In this document: piece by piece, positions 51,901 to 60,257 of the stretch
How the letters are laid out: the number at the start of each line of letters is the position of its first letter
Numbering within the stretch: the first letter of the stretch is position 1
Source of the DNA: CAIKZJ01 sp964626015
GTDB lineage: Bacteria > Bacteroidota > Ignavibacteria > Tepidaquicellales > Tepidaquicellaceae
Assembly (NCBI GenBank): GCA_964626015.1
Contig: CAZVCC010000009.1
Span: 9,909 to 73,908 of the forward strand
Reading direction: 5' to 3'
DNA length: 64,000 nt
The notes under the pieces: model-generated
Told to the model about the DNA's origin: nothing
What the model saw: only the letters and a program-made list of their open reading frames with translations
The model's database searches: none
Made by a program: the position numbers and the translations under genes

Positions 51901-52125
51901 CTTGCATCAGGCGTTGACTTCGACTGGAGAACGCTTAGCTGGATTGTTGGCGGTGAGAATTCAGCTTTCTGGCGTCCAATGGGTGTGGCTATAATCTTCG
52001 GCCTTATGGTGTCAACATTCCTGACACTCGTTATTATTCCGTCAATATATTCCTATACCGATGATTTATACTTGAAAATATTTAAGCGGAAGAAAAATAC
52101 ATCTATCGAAGAAGTTGCTTCATAA
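48955..52125 (+). CDS. RND (HAE1/AcrB-like) efflux pump
   Basis: 1056 residues with 12 predicted membrane helices and two large periplasmic loops. FFELIIKNKVTVYILVLMIV starts TM1; PGVSPQDIENLVTQEIE and SVSRESFSSISVEF are typical of the porter domain. TM4 contains GIIVDDAIVVIENI, with the proton-relay Asp pair. The length is the usual one. It exports hydrophobic compounds or lipids. Followed at once by a terminator. Confidence 0.93.
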   Translation: MKFFELIIKNKVTVYILVLMIVLIGASSYISLPRESSPSIKIPYVFIATVYPGVSPQDIENLVTQEIEKEVKSISGVKEIKSVSRESFSSISVEFNTDVIIDDAIQKVRDKVATAKTKMPTDIKEPIISEINFSELPMMYVNLSGNVGLANLKKIGTQIQDKIEEIPGVLSAEVIGGVDREVKIDADAERLKYYNISFNDLINAVSAENLNIPGGAVDIGKSSFLIRVPGEYENPELMSNIIVKKNGDYPVYLNDVAQVTYGYKERQTYARKNGVESITLPVKKRSGSNIIEISEKVHDILASNNGIIPEGVSYSITSDQSDYIKTTVHELENGIVTGVVLVMLILFFFMGLKNSLLVATSIPLSFLISFIVLSAMGITLNMIVLFTLILVLGIIVDDAIVVIENIYRLQEKENYNPHDASIEGPREVVFPVTIATLTIISSFFPLLFFPGIVGDFMKYLPITLIVCLLSSLFVAMIISPVQAAVFIHFKKDRERSQKKKFRPVGRFLEHFDEVLFGSALRIYEKVLRVALTHRKTVISITFLLLIAVFIIYGKFNYGTEFFPDTDPRQASITLATPVGTNIEETNKITKELEKKIPELKDIKYIVTNVGSSNNPLDFSGDGIPTKSVITVTFFDKLDREQSSKLSIEQIRNALYMVPGGEVKIEKQQMGPPTGPPVNIEISGDDFAKIGNISDEIKNQIKGIPGLTDLTDNFDEARPEIKIIVDREKAALYGLNTAMIGATIRTAVNGTTASKIREGKDEYDVTVRLNKEQRNDISTIDNMFITNTKGEKIPISSVGSIEFSGGIGAINRKDLKRVVTVSANAEGRLGNDVLKDVQAKLKDFKLPDGYSISYTGEQEDQAETSAFLGKALMIALMMIFFLMVIEFNSLRVPLIIMISVILSLIGVLIGLLITGTPFGIMMTGIGVIALAGIVVRNAIVLLDFQKELVARGLNRDEALVQAGLIRMRPIFLTAAATILGILPLASGVDFDWRTLSWIVGGENSAFWRPMGVAIIFGLMVSTFLTLVIIPSIYSYTDDLYLKIFKRKKNTSIEEVAS

Positions 52126-52129
52126 TCAT

Positions 52130-52155
52130 AAGGCGGCTTAAAGCCGCCTTTTTTA
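52130..52155 (+). terminator. Terminator of the efflux operon
   Basis: AAGGCGGC (52130-52137) pairs with GCCGCCTT (52143-52150) around TTAAA and is followed by TTTTA. It separates the pump operon from the carotenoid operon 15 nt later. Confidence 0.9.
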
Positions 52156-52169
52156 TCGCCTTCTTTGGG

Positions 52170-52205
52170 AACGTTTAAAACGTGCAAAACGTTTATAACG
52201 TTATG
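52170..52205 (+). promoter_or_regulatory. Four tandem 9-bp AACGT repeats: probable operator of the carotenoid regulator
   Basis: Units AACGTTTAA, AACGTGCAA, AACGTTTAT and AACGTTATG have exact 9-bp periodicity. The fourth unit contains the ATG at 52203. AACGTT is itself palindromic. MerR-type B12 photoreceptors bind direct or inverted repeats across promoters, so this is the natural autoregulatory site for the gene it runs into. Confidence 0.7.
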
Positions 52206-53066
52206 AACACAATATTATCGTCAAAACAGGTTGCTGAAATTCTCGGAGTCAATGAATCGTCCGTTAAAAGATGGGCTGATAACGGTATGCTAAACTGTTT
52301 TAAAACTCCCGGCGGACACAGGAAGTTTAAAAAGAATGACCTCCTTTTGTTTAGCAGTAAATATTCGTTTGAACTGAAATCTGATATTAATGACAGCAGC
52401 CTTGAAAAAAAGCAAAACAACGATGTAGATTTCAGAATAATCATTGACTTATTGTACAAAAAACTGTTCGCAGCCTCTGAATCTGAAATAACGGATTTTC
52501 TGTACTCTCTTCATCTCTCAGGTATTAGTCTCGTAGAATTATATGATAATGTAATCGCAAAAACTATGTTTAAAGTCGGAGAAAAGTGGAAACATAAAGA
52601 GATTACCGTCGCGCAGGAACATATTGCTGCAAACAAAATTATTAAATCCCTCATCAAACTTCATGATAAAATTGCTTCAATGCCCTTTAATGGTCTAAAA
52701 GCACTTTGCGGAAGTCTGGAAGATGAGTTCCATGAACTTTCTCTGCTTAGTGTTAGTAATGTACTGAATTATTACGGCTGGAAAGTAGTTTATGTCGGTG
52801 CTAATGTACCCCTTAATGCTTTTCAGTCGAGTATTAATGAACATAAACCCGATATCGTTTGCCTTTCAACTACTATAATAAACAACCCCAAAAAGTTTAT
52901 GTCCGATATAGGAAAACTTTATTCTGCTGCAAACACTGCAGGCTCTAAGCTTCTACTGGGTGGTATCGGTGTTAATAAGCTTGATACCTCTTCATTAAAA
53001 ACTGATGAATTATTAAAAAACACCGATGGATTAATTAAGTATCTTAAACAAAATTTTCCCTTTTGA
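52203..53066 (+). CDS. carH: MerR-family, B12-binding light regulator (CarH/LitR-like)
   Basis: 287 residues from ATG 52203; a GTG at 52182 lies within the operator repeats and is unlikely. N-terminal MerR HTH (SKQVAEILGVNESSVKRWAD, then CFKTPGGHRKF). The middle has the W-x9-EH motif of CarH (WKHKEITVAQEH), the helix that caps the adenosyl group. The C-terminal cobalamin domain has LEDEFHELSLLSV, in which the base-off His is kept but the usual Gly is Ser, then VVYVGANVPL. It probably represses the crt operon in the dark with adenosylcobalamin and releases it in light. Confidence 0.82.
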   Translation: MNTILSSKQVAEILGVNESSVKRWADNGMLNCFKTPGGHRKFKKNDLLLFSSKYSFELKSDINDSSLEKKQNNDVDFRIIIDLLYKKLFAASESEITDFLYSLHLSGISLVELYDNVIAKTMFKVGEKWKHKEITVAQEHIAANKIIKSLIKLHDKIASMPFNGLKALCGSLEDEFHELSLLSVSNVLNYYGWKVVYVGANVPLNAFQSSINEHKPDIVCLSTTIINNPKKFMSDIGKLYSAANTAGSKLLLGGIGVNKLDTSSLKTDELLKNTDGLIKYLKQNFPF

Positions 53067-53782
53067 TTGAGGCTGATAAAAATATCGTTTTCCAAAAAGT
53101 GTTTTCTGTGTATGTTAGGCATATTCTTAAGAAGCATTTTCATAAAATTCATTTAAGTAGCGAAGAAAATTTTCTAAATCGTAACAAATCACTTCCAACA
53201 ATCGTATTTGCAAATCACTCAAATTGGTGGGATGCTTTGCTTCCGTTCTGGCTGTCGTATAATGTCTTTAATGTTAACGCATTTGCAATGATGGACCATA
53301 AACAGCTTAGCAAATATAAATTCTTCAGATGGATTGGTGTTTTCTCTGTTGACAAAGAATCTAAAATTGATTCTTACCGCTCTTTTAAATATGCTGCTAA
53401 TCTTCTCAAATCTGGTACAAATGTCCTCTGGATTTACCCGCAGGGTATCATGCTTCCTAACGATTTAAGACCTTTGAAGTTTGAAAACGGTCTTTCAAAA
53501 CTCATTAAAGAAGTTGGTGATGTCAACGTTATACCTCTAATTTATAACTTTGAGTTTTTAAAAGAACAAAAACCCGAAGTATTTATTAAAATTCTGCCCG
53601 TGCTTAATTGCATTAATGACAATGATGTGGTTTCAAACACTGAATACCTTGAGGATTATATCACTTCAGAATTGGATAAACAGAAACAGAACATAATGAA
53701 TGGAGATTTTTCCTCTTATAAAATCATGATTCAAGGAAAAAGTTCAGCTGGTAACTCATTGGACGGGAGGCGCAATGATTGA
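53063..53782 (+). CDS. PlsC-type acyltransferase of the carotenoid operon (CruD-like)
   Basis: 239 residues with a TTG start overlapping the regulator stop (TTGA). HX4D motif FANHSNWWD, with the acyl-acceptor motif IYPQGIM and a conserved FENGLSKL. PlsC-like acyltransferases in carotenoid clusters (CruD in green sulfur bacteria) add a fatty acid to the sugar of a carotenoid glycoside. The neighbouring glycosyltransferase makes that the likely role, rather than phospholipid synthesis. It overlaps the next gene by 8 nt. Confidence 0.75.
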   Translation: MIEADKNIVFQKVFSVYVRHILKKHFHKIHLSSEENFLNRNKSLPTIVFANHSNWWDALLPFWLSYNVFNVNAFAMMDHKQLSKYKFFRWIGVFSVDKESKIDSYRSFKYAANLLKSGTNVLWIYPQGIMLPNDLRPLKFENGLSKLIKEVGDVNVIPLIYNFEFLKEQKPEVFIKILPVLNCINDNDVVSNTEYLEDYITSELDKQKQNIMNGDFSSYKIMIQGKSSAGNSLDGRRND

Positions 53783-54935
53783 GTTTGTAACCTTTATATC
53801 TGTTTTTCTTACGGGAATCTTGTTTATAGTCCTCTGGAATATGTGGGTGTTTAGAAAACTCAATTACAAACAGTTGCCCGATAATAAACTGCCGTTTATT
53901 TCAGTACTCATTCCTGCTCGTAATGAGGAAAGAAGTATTCGTAAATGTGTAGAGTCACTCCTGATGCAGGATTACAAGGACTTTGAAATTATTGTTCTTA
54001 ATGATAACTCCGAAGATAATACCCTGAATATTCTTAAAGAGATACAAATCACTCAGCCTAAACTTCGTGTTATTAACGGAAGCACTCTCAAAGATGGTTG
54101 GACAGGAAAGAATTATGCTTGCCACCAATTGTACTCGCAGTCAAAAGGGGAGTATGTTCTGTTCAGCGATGCTGATACTGTTCATTTCAATAAATCATTG
54201 CGAAATGCCGTAACCCGTGCTGTTAACCGAAACGCCGACCTGTATTCACTGATTCCTTCAATGACTCTCGAGACTTTTGCCGAAAAATTCATTATGCCCG
54301 GAATACACTTTACATCTTTTACACTCCTTCCTTATTATTTCGCCGAGAATCTTAAAAGTCCTGCTTTTGCTATGGGCGTAGGACCTTTCATGCTTTTTAA
54401 AAGAGATGCTTATGAAAAAATTGGCGGACATGAATCGGTAAAATCTCAAATTGTTGAAGATGTTGCACTCGCAAAGAGTATTAAAAAACATGGCTTAAAA
54501 GTTGTTGTAAATAAAGGTCTCGATATTCTGAGCTGTCGTATGTATCACAGTTTCAGCGAAATCTGGAAGGGCTTTTCAAAAAATATCTTCCCGGGAATGA
54601 ATTATAACTCGTTTCTTCTTTTCACTGTTTTTACTGTATATCTTCTTCTGTTTTTTGTTCCCTTCGTCGGACTCGCAATATCGGTTGTCGCTGCAAATGA
54701 ATTACTTATGTATAATTTCCTGTATCAGTCTGCTCTTGTTTTATTAATGAGAGTGCTCATTAATACTTCTTTTAAACTTGGTCATGTGTCAACATTGCTT
54801 CACCCTGTTGGTATATTTATTATTTCCATGATTGGATTCAACTCTTGGAGATGGAATAAGCTTGGAAAAGGTTCAGTTTGGAAAGGAAGAACATACTCGC
54901 TCGGTAATTCAAAAGGAGATAACTATGTCTTATAA
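53775..54935 (+). CDS. GT2 glycosyltransferase (CruC/CrtQ-type carotenoid glycosyltransferase)
   Basis: 386 residues. One N-terminal and several C-terminal membrane helices. GT-A core: ISVLIPARNEERSIRKCVES, FSDADTVHF (DxD), and DGWTGKNYACHQL, a motif shared by CrtQ- and CruC-type enzymes; VEDVALAKSI gives the ED catalytic pair. It would glycosylate the tertiary 1'-hydroxyl made by the hydratase encoded next. Overlaps that gene by 11 nt. Confidence 0.8.
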   Translation: MIEFVTFISVFLTGILFIVLWNMWVFRKLNYKQLPDNKLPFISVLIPARNEERSIRKCVESLLMQDYKDFEIIVLNDNSEDNTLNILKEIQITQPKLRVINGSTLKDGWTGKNYACHQLYSQSKGEYVLFSDADTVHFNKSLRNAVTRAVNRNADLYSLIPSMTLETFAEKFIMPGIHFTSFTLLPYYFAENLKSPAFAMGVGPFMLFKRDAYEKIGGHESVKSQIVEDVALAKSIKKHGLKVVVNKGLDILSCRMYHSFSEIWKGFSKNIFPGMNYNSFLLFTVFTVYLLLFFVPFVGLAISVVAANELLMYNFLYQSALVLLMRVLINTSFKLGHVSTLLHPVGIFIISMIGFNSWRWNKLGKGSVWKGRTYSLGNSKGDNYVL

Positions 54936-55689
54936 TTTTGTTAATAATATGCTTCAGAAGTTGATGTATGTTCTTTTGATAATGACTCCCGTTGGAATTA
55001 TTATAATGATTGTTCCCGAACTAAGGGAAAAATATCTCTGGACTACTAACATCTTTCTCTCCTTGCAGTTTGTCGCTATGCTTTCGTATATGTTACTTAA
55101 TTACACAAGAAAATCAGTTTCCGTTTCCATACCAGTTTTGCTCTTAAGCGGATACTTGTTAGAGTTAATCGGTGTTAAAACATCCGTTCCTTTTGGAAGT
55201 TATATATACACGGATACGCTTCAGCCACAGATTCTTCAGGTACCTTTAGCTATCAGTCTTTCATGGATTGTTGTCGTTGCGGGTTCTTTTATGATCGTCT
55301 CTTCCGTGAAATCACTTAACACATTTGCATTCGTAACATACTCTTCGGTATTGGTTCTGGCTTTCGATCTATTGCTCGAACCTTTTGCTTCATTTATTAA
55401 CGGTTACTGGATATGGACATTCTCTTTTGTTCCCATCCAGAATTATATATCATGGTTTTTTGTGGCAGTTGTGTTCAATTTATTTCTTTCAAAATTTCTC
55501 GTACAGCAATCAAGCGAAAACAAAAAATCAAAAGTTGTTTCAAATACACCTTTAATTCTCTACCTTATAAGTATCTTTCAGTTTTCAGTCGTAAATTTAT
55601 TAAACAGCTATATTCTGCCGACTGTATCTGGAATTATACTGATTACAGTCGTTTTGATAATAATCTACAGGAGGACCCATGAAGTTTGA
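54925..55689 (+). CDS. cruF: CruF-type carotenoid 1',2'-hydratase
   Basis: 254 residues from ATG 54925, in front of which an open frame runs inside the glycosyltransferase gene. Seven membrane helices. Matches the DUF422/CruF pattern: LELIGVKTSVPFGSYIYTD, DLLLEPFASFINGYWIW and VPIQNYISWF. CruF hydrates the psi end of a monocyclic carotenoid to a tertiary alcohol. It overlaps crtYc by 11 nt. Confidence 0.85.
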   Translation: MSYNFVNNMLQKLMYVLLIMTPVGIIIMIVPELREKYLWTTNIFLSLQFVAMLSYMLLNYTRKSVSVSIPVLLLSGYLLELIGVKTSVPFGSYIYTDTLQPQILQVPLAISLSWIVVVAGSFMIVSSVKSLNTFAFVTYSSVLVLAFDLLLEPFASFINGYWIWTFSFVPIQNYISWFFVAVVFNLFLSKFLVQQSSENKKSKVVSNTPLILYLISIFQFSVVNLLNSYILPTVSGIILITVVLIIIYRRTHEV

Positions 55690-55999
55690 ATATTTAATAG
55701 TTATGCTGTTGACTGTGTTTGTTCCGTTCATTAAGAGCTTCAGCCCGGAAATAAAATTTTATACACCTCTTAGGAAATTAGTTATGGCAATGCTTATTCC
55801 GTTTATCCTTTTTGTGACCATAGATATAATTGCAGTCATAAGGGATTTGTGGACTTTCAATCCCGATTATGTAATAGGTATATATTTCTTTGGTCTCCCT
55901 CTTGAAGAAGTTTGTTTCTTTATATTTGTACCCTTTGCTTGCATCTTCACATGGGAAACAGTCAAGTATCTTGCTAAAAGACAGAAAGGAAACGCTTGA
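55679..55999 (+). CDS. crtYc: Heterodimeric lycopene cyclase subunit CrtYc
   Basis: 106 residues, three membrane helices. GLPLEEVCFFIFVPFACIFT is the PLEE signature of the small lycopene cyclase subunits, which together with the second subunit form the beta ring. The stop overlaps the next ATG (TGATG). Confidence 0.88.
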   Translation: MKFEYLIVMLLTVFVPFIKSFSPEIKFYTPLRKLVMAMLIPFILFVTIDIIAVIRDLWTFNPDYVIGIYFFGLPLEEVCFFIFVPFACIFTWETVKYLAKRQKGNA

Positions 56000-56298
56000 T
56001 GGAGTACACTTATTTGGTAATAGCTGGAACGCTGCTCGTTGTTATTCTTGATGTAATCTTAAAAACGCATTTGCTTAAACAAAAACTGTTTTGGATTTAC
56101 TGGGCAGTGATTGTCGTTCTAATGTTTATCGTAAACGGATATCTTACATGGAGACCCATTGTAATCTACAATGAATCAAAAATGCTCGGACTCAGACTTT
56201 TTACAATTCCTGTTGAAGATTTTTTCTTCGGATTCTCTTTAATAGGTCTAAACCTGATTATCTGGGAATTATATAACAAAAAACTTAATAATAATTAA
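55999..56298 (+). CDS. crtYd: Heterodimeric lycopene cyclase subunit CrtYd
   Basis: 99 residues, three membrane helices. LFTIPVEDFFFGFSLI, the PVED motif, is the partner signature of CrtYc. Both subunits are needed for cyclisation, which would act on one end of lycopene here. A TTG three bases upstream is an alternative start. Seven nt separate it from crtI. Confidence 0.88.
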   Translation: MEYTYLVIAGTLLVVILDVILKTHLLKQKLFWIYWAVIVVLMFIVNGYLTWRPIVIYNESKMLGLRLFTIPVEDFFFGFSLIGLNLIIWELYNKKLNNN

Positions 56299-56304
56299 AA
56301 ATAA

Positions 56305-57789
56305 ATGAATAAGAAAAAGATAATTGTCATAGGTAGCGGATTTGGTGGACTTTCTGTCGCATCTCGCCTTGCATCAAAAGGTCATGACGTAACGATTTTT
56401 GAAAAACTTGATAAGCCCGGAGGTCGTGCATATCTTTTTGAAATTAATGGATTCAAATTTGATGCGGGTCCTACGGTTATAACCGCACCGTTCCTTTTTG
56501 AAGATATATTCAAAGAGGCTGGTAAAGATATAAAAGATTATGTTAATCTTGTTCCCCTATCTCCTTTTTACAGGATATTCAATCATGAGGGAAAACACTT
56601 TGACTATAACTCTGACAACGATTTCATTCTAAGCGAAATTAATAAATGGAGTCCTGAAGATAAAGACGGCTACTTGAAATTTATTCAAACCACAAAAGCA
56701 ATCTATCAGAAAGGCTTCGTTGAACTTTCCGATAAGCCCTTCTTAAAATTTACTGATATGCTTAAGGTTGCACCAGACCTTATAAAACTTCAATCGTATA
56801 AAATGGTTTATGGGTACGTGTCAAAATTCATTAAGAATGAATTCCTCCGCCAGTGCTTTTCTTTTCACCCCCTTCTTGTTGGTGGAAATCCTTTTGATAC
56901 AACATCCATATATGCTCTTATTCACTACCTCGAAAGGCAGTGGGGAGTTCATTATGCTATGGGCGGAACAAACGCACTCGTAAATGCCTTGGTAAAATTG
57001 TTTACCGAACAAGGCGGTAAATTACTGCTTAATTCCGAAGTTAAAGAAATTATTGTTGAACACAGAAAAATTAAAGGTATCATTCTTGCTGACGGTTCAA
57101 AGCATATGGCAGATATTGTTATTTCTAACGGCGATGTTGCCGCAACTTATATGAACCTTATATCTGAAAATGATAGAAAGAAATATTCCGATGCTAAATT
57201 GAAAGATAAAAAGTACAGTATGTCTCTCTTCGTAATATATTTCGGTACAAAGAAAAGATATCTGGATTCAAACCTTAAACATCACAACATTATTCTCGGT
57301 CCCAGGTACAAAGAATTATTATACGATATTTTCAACAGGAAAATACTCGCCGATGATTTTTCTCTGTATTTACACATGCCGACTATTACCGACTCTTCGC
57401 TTGCTCCTGAGGGTTGTGAATCATTTTACGTTCTCTCACCCGTTCCGCATCTTGAGGGTGATATTGACTGGAACGTAAAATCAAAAGAGTATAGAGATAG
57501 AATTATGAATTTTCTTGAGAAAAATTATCTCCCTGACTTGCAGAAGAATATCATTGCAGAGCATTATGTTGACCCGAGATATTTTCAAAATAATCTCAAT
57601 AGCTATCTCGGCTCTGCATTTTCACTGCAGCCGGTTCTTACACAGTCGGCTTGGTTCAGACCCCATAACAAGTCTGAAGATTTTGAAAACCTTTACATTG
57701 TAGGTGCCGGTACTCATCCCGGTGCGGGTTTGCCCGGCGTCGTGTCTTCTGCTAAGATAGTTGATGATTTAATAAAAAATGTAAACTGA
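56305..57789 (+). CDS. crtI: Phytoene desaturase CrtI
   Basis: 494 residues. FAD-binding Rossmann start IVIGSGFGGLSVASRLASKG and FEKLDKPGGRAYLF; C-terminal FAD motif LYIVGAGTHPGAGLPGVVSS. CrtI-type enzymes convert phytoene to lycopene in four desaturations. It comes before crtB, 8 nt away. Confidence 0.9.
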   Translation: MNKKKIIVIGSGFGGLSVASRLASKGHDVTIFEKLDKPGGRAYLFEINGFKFDAGPTVITAPFLFEDIFKEAGKDIKDYVNLVPLSPFYRIFNHEGKHFDYNSDNDFILSEINKWSPEDKDGYLKFIQTTKAIYQKGFVELSDKPFLKFTDMLKVAPDLIKLQSYKMVYGYVSKFIKNEFLRQCFSFHPLLVGGNPFDTTSIYALIHYLERQWGVHYAMGGTNALVNALVKLFTEQGGKLLLNSEVKEIIVEHRKIKGIILADGSKHMADIVISNGDVAATYMNLISENDRKKYSDAKLKDKKYSMSLFVIYFGTKKRYLDSNLKHHNIILGPRYKELLYDIFNRKILADDFSLYLHMPTITDSSLAPEGCESFYVLSPVPHLEGDIDWNVKSKEYRDRIMNFLEKNYLPDLQKNIIAEHYVDPRYFQNNLNSYLGSAFSLQPVLTQSAWFRPHNKSEDFENLYIVGAGTHPGAGLPGVVSSAKIVDDLIKNVN

Positions 57790-57797
57790 AAAAGAAC

Positions 57798-58742
57798 ATG
57801 AAATATGATTTAAATATAATTCCCGATTTTCTGAAAGGTACTTACGGTGAATACAAGGATTATACAAAATACTATGCAAAGAGTTTTTACTTCTCCTCTT
57901 TTGCATTGCCTAAGGAAAAAAGAAATGCCGCCTATGCTGTCTATGCATTTTGCAGATACGCTGATAATATCACTGATATCTCTAAATATGAGTCTCCGGA
58001 TTTCCTTGAAAGCAAAATTAATTTTCTTCTTGAAATACTCGATGAAGTTTACAAGCATGCTAATGACGGGTCAAAGTTTATTTCAGATTTCACCCTGACC
58101 GTTAAAAAGTATGATATTCCTAAAGATTACTTCCGCGAGCTTATTAATGGCGTTGCCTCCGATATTCATAAGAAAGTTTATTATAACTTTGAAGAACTTG
58201 ATGTCTATTGCTATAAGGTTGCCTCTGTTGTGGGTCTTATAATGACTAAAATAATGGGCTACTCGAATGACGATGCGCTTGAACACGCTGTCCATCTCGG
58301 AAAAGCCATGCAGCTGACAAATATTTTAAGAGATATTGCGGACGACTATTCTATGGGAAGAATATATTTGCCTAAAGAAGAACTTGACCAGTTTAAATAT
58401 ACAGAAGATGATATTAAGAATAAAATTATCGATGAACGCTTTTATGCAATGATGAAATTCCAGATAAACAGAGCAAGGGAATATTATAGTCTTGCAGAAA
58501 GGGGTTTCAAATATCTTCCTAATGACGGTTCTCGCTCAACTGTAAAAATGATGAGCAAAATTTATTCTGGTATTCTTGCTGAAATTGAAAACAATAATTA
58601 TGATATATATTCAAAACGTCATTATGTTAGTACATTTTCAAAAGTTATGATGACAATGAAGATATTTGCTGATAAGCGCTCATCTAAAGGAAAATCAGCA
58701 ATTAAGTCTGACAATAAACCGGCAGTTAATATGGAGATTTAA
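57798..58742 (+). CDS. crtB: Phytoene synthase CrtB
   Basis: 314 residues. The two aspartate-rich motifs of squalene/phytoene synthases are present: AFCRYADNITD and LTNILRDIADDYSMGRIYLP. KSFYFSSFALPKEKR is the typical N-terminal helix. It condenses two geranylgeranyl diphosphates into phytoene. No GGPP synthase gene is in the window. Confidence 0.92.
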   Translation: MKYDLNIIPDFLKGTYGEYKDYTKYYAKSFYFSSFALPKEKRNAAYAVYAFCRYADNITDISKYESPDFLESKINFLLEILDEVYKHANDGSKFISDFTLTVKKYDIPKDYFRELINGVASDIHKKVYYNFEELDVYCYKVASVVGLIMTKIMGYSNDDALEHAVHLGKAMQLTNILRDIADDYSMGRIYLPKEELDQFKYTEDDIKNKIIDERFYAMMKFQINRAREYYSLAERGFKYLPNDGSRSTVKMMSKIYSGILAEIENNNYDIYSKRHYVSTFSKVMMTMKIFADKRSSKGKSAIKSDNKPAVNMEI

Positions 58743-58745
58743 TCC

Positions 58746-60209
58746 TTGAAATCTGTAGGAATTATAGGTGCAGGAATAGGAGGTTTGTCTGCCGCAATTC
58801 ATCTTGCATCAAAAGGTTTTAAAGTAACTGTATTCGAAAAGAACTCACTACCCGGAGGCAAAGCTTCATCTTTATCCCATCAGGGCTTTCGCTTCGATAC
58901 TGGTCCGTCTTTGCTGACAATGGTTGATGTTGTTGAAAAATTGTTCAATGTATCTGGTGAAAACATATCTGATTATCTTGACGTTAAAAGACTTGATGTG
59001 CTTTGTAAATATTTCTATCCCGACGGGACCCAACTCAATGCCTATAGTGATTTCACTAAGTTCGCCGCAGAAATTGAATCTAAAACCACTGATACTTCCG
59101 ATAATTTATCTGAATATTTCTCGTATTCTAAAGAAATATTTGAACTTACTAAAAAGATTTTTTTGTATGATACTTATAAGGGAATAAAATCAGTGTTAAA
59201 TACCTACTCAATCAAAACACTTTTTAAAATCCGTAATATCGATTCATCTCGTACAATGCATGAAGCAAATAGCTCCTTTTTCACCGACCCAAAACTTGTT
59301 CAATTGTTCGATAGATATGCCACGTATAATGGCTCTAATCCTTATCTTGCACCCGCAACACTTAACCTTATATCCCATGTTGAAAATTCTCTCGGTGGAT
59401 ATTACTTATCCGAAGGAATGTACAGTCTTGTAAAAGCCCTGTGGAATCTCGCTCTGAAGAAGGGTGTTAATTTTATGTTCAATCATAATGTCTCATCCGT
59501 CAAAAAATCCCAAAACAAAATTAAATCACTTGTATCTGAAAACAAGTCTTATTCTTTTGATTACTATGTGTCTAATCTTGATTCACTCACGGCAAATAAA
59601 CATTACTTTGGCGGAAATGATCTTAAAATTAATGAAAATAAACTCTCATCCTCCGCTATGGTTTTTTATTTGGGTATGAATTCGAAATTTCCACAGCTTG
59701 ATACACACAACATTTTGTTCTCTGCTGATTATAAAAAGGAGTTTGATAATCTCTTTATTGAAAAAACTATTGCCGATGATGTCACCGTCTATATTTACGT
59801 ATCCTCTAAATTTAATCCTGCTGATGCACCTGAAGGCTGTGAAAACTGGTTTGTGATGATTAACACTCCTCCGAATCTTAACCAGAACTGGTACGAACTT
59901 ACCGAAAAATATCGTAACATAATAATTGATAAAATCGAATCATCGCTTAAAACTGAAATTAAAAGTAAAATACTTTTTGAAAAAATACTGAATCCTGAAA
60001 TTATCGAACAGCAGACAGGAAGCTATAAAGGCAGCCTTTATGGATATGCATCCAACACCAGATTCTCTGCCTTCAAGAGACAGTCAAACCGTTCAAAGAA
60101 ATTTAAAAACCTGTTTTATTGCGGAGGCTCTGCTCATCCAGGAGGAGGTATTCCACTAGTAATTCTCTCAGGAAAAAACGTTTCGGAATTAATAGAAAAC
60201 GCAAAATAG
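58746..60209 (+). CDS. CrtI-family carotenoid 3',4'-desaturase (CrtD-like)
   Basis: 487 residues, TTG start at 58746; no upstream ATG fits and the Rossmann motif begins at residue 3 (SVGIIGAGIGGLSAAIHLAS). FEKNSLPGGKASSL and the FAD tail YCGGSAHPGGGIPLVILSG follow. As the second CrtI-type enzyme of the operon it is likely the CrtD step, which desaturates the hydroxylated psi end, by inference from cluster composition. Last gene of the operon; the kinase gene on the other strand ends 49 nt away. Confidence 0.75.
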   Translation: MKSVGIIGAGIGGLSAAIHLASKGFKVTVFEKNSLPGGKASSLSHQGFRFDTGPSLLTMVDVVEKLFNVSGENISDYLDVKRLDVLCKYFYPDGTQLNAYSDFTKFAAEIESKTTDTSDNLSEYFSYSKEIFELTKKIFLYDTYKGIKSVLNTYSIKTLFKIRNIDSSRTMHEANSSFFTDPKLVQLFDRYATYNGSNPYLAPATLNLISHVENSLGGYYLSEGMYSLVKALWNLALKKGVNFMFNHNVSSVKKSQNKIKSLVSENKSYSFDYYVSNLDSLTANKHYFGGNDLKINENKLSSSAMVFYLGMNSKFPQLDTHNILFSADYKKEFDNLFIEKTIADDVTVYIYVSSKFNPADAPEGCENWFVMINTPPNLNQNWYELTEKYRNIIIDKIESSLKTEIKSKILFEKILNPEIIEQQTGSYKGSLYGYASNTRFSAFKRQSNRSKKFKNLFYCGGSAHPGGGIPLVILSGKNVSELIENAK

Positions 60210-60257
60210 ATTTCATCATTATTAAAATTCTGAATTCATCTTATTTCTGTAATTGTT

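Noticed and set aside
52182..52202. GTG start of the B12-MerR regulator
   Set aside because: It falls inside the 9-bp operator repeats; ATG at 52203 begins the normal MerR sequence.
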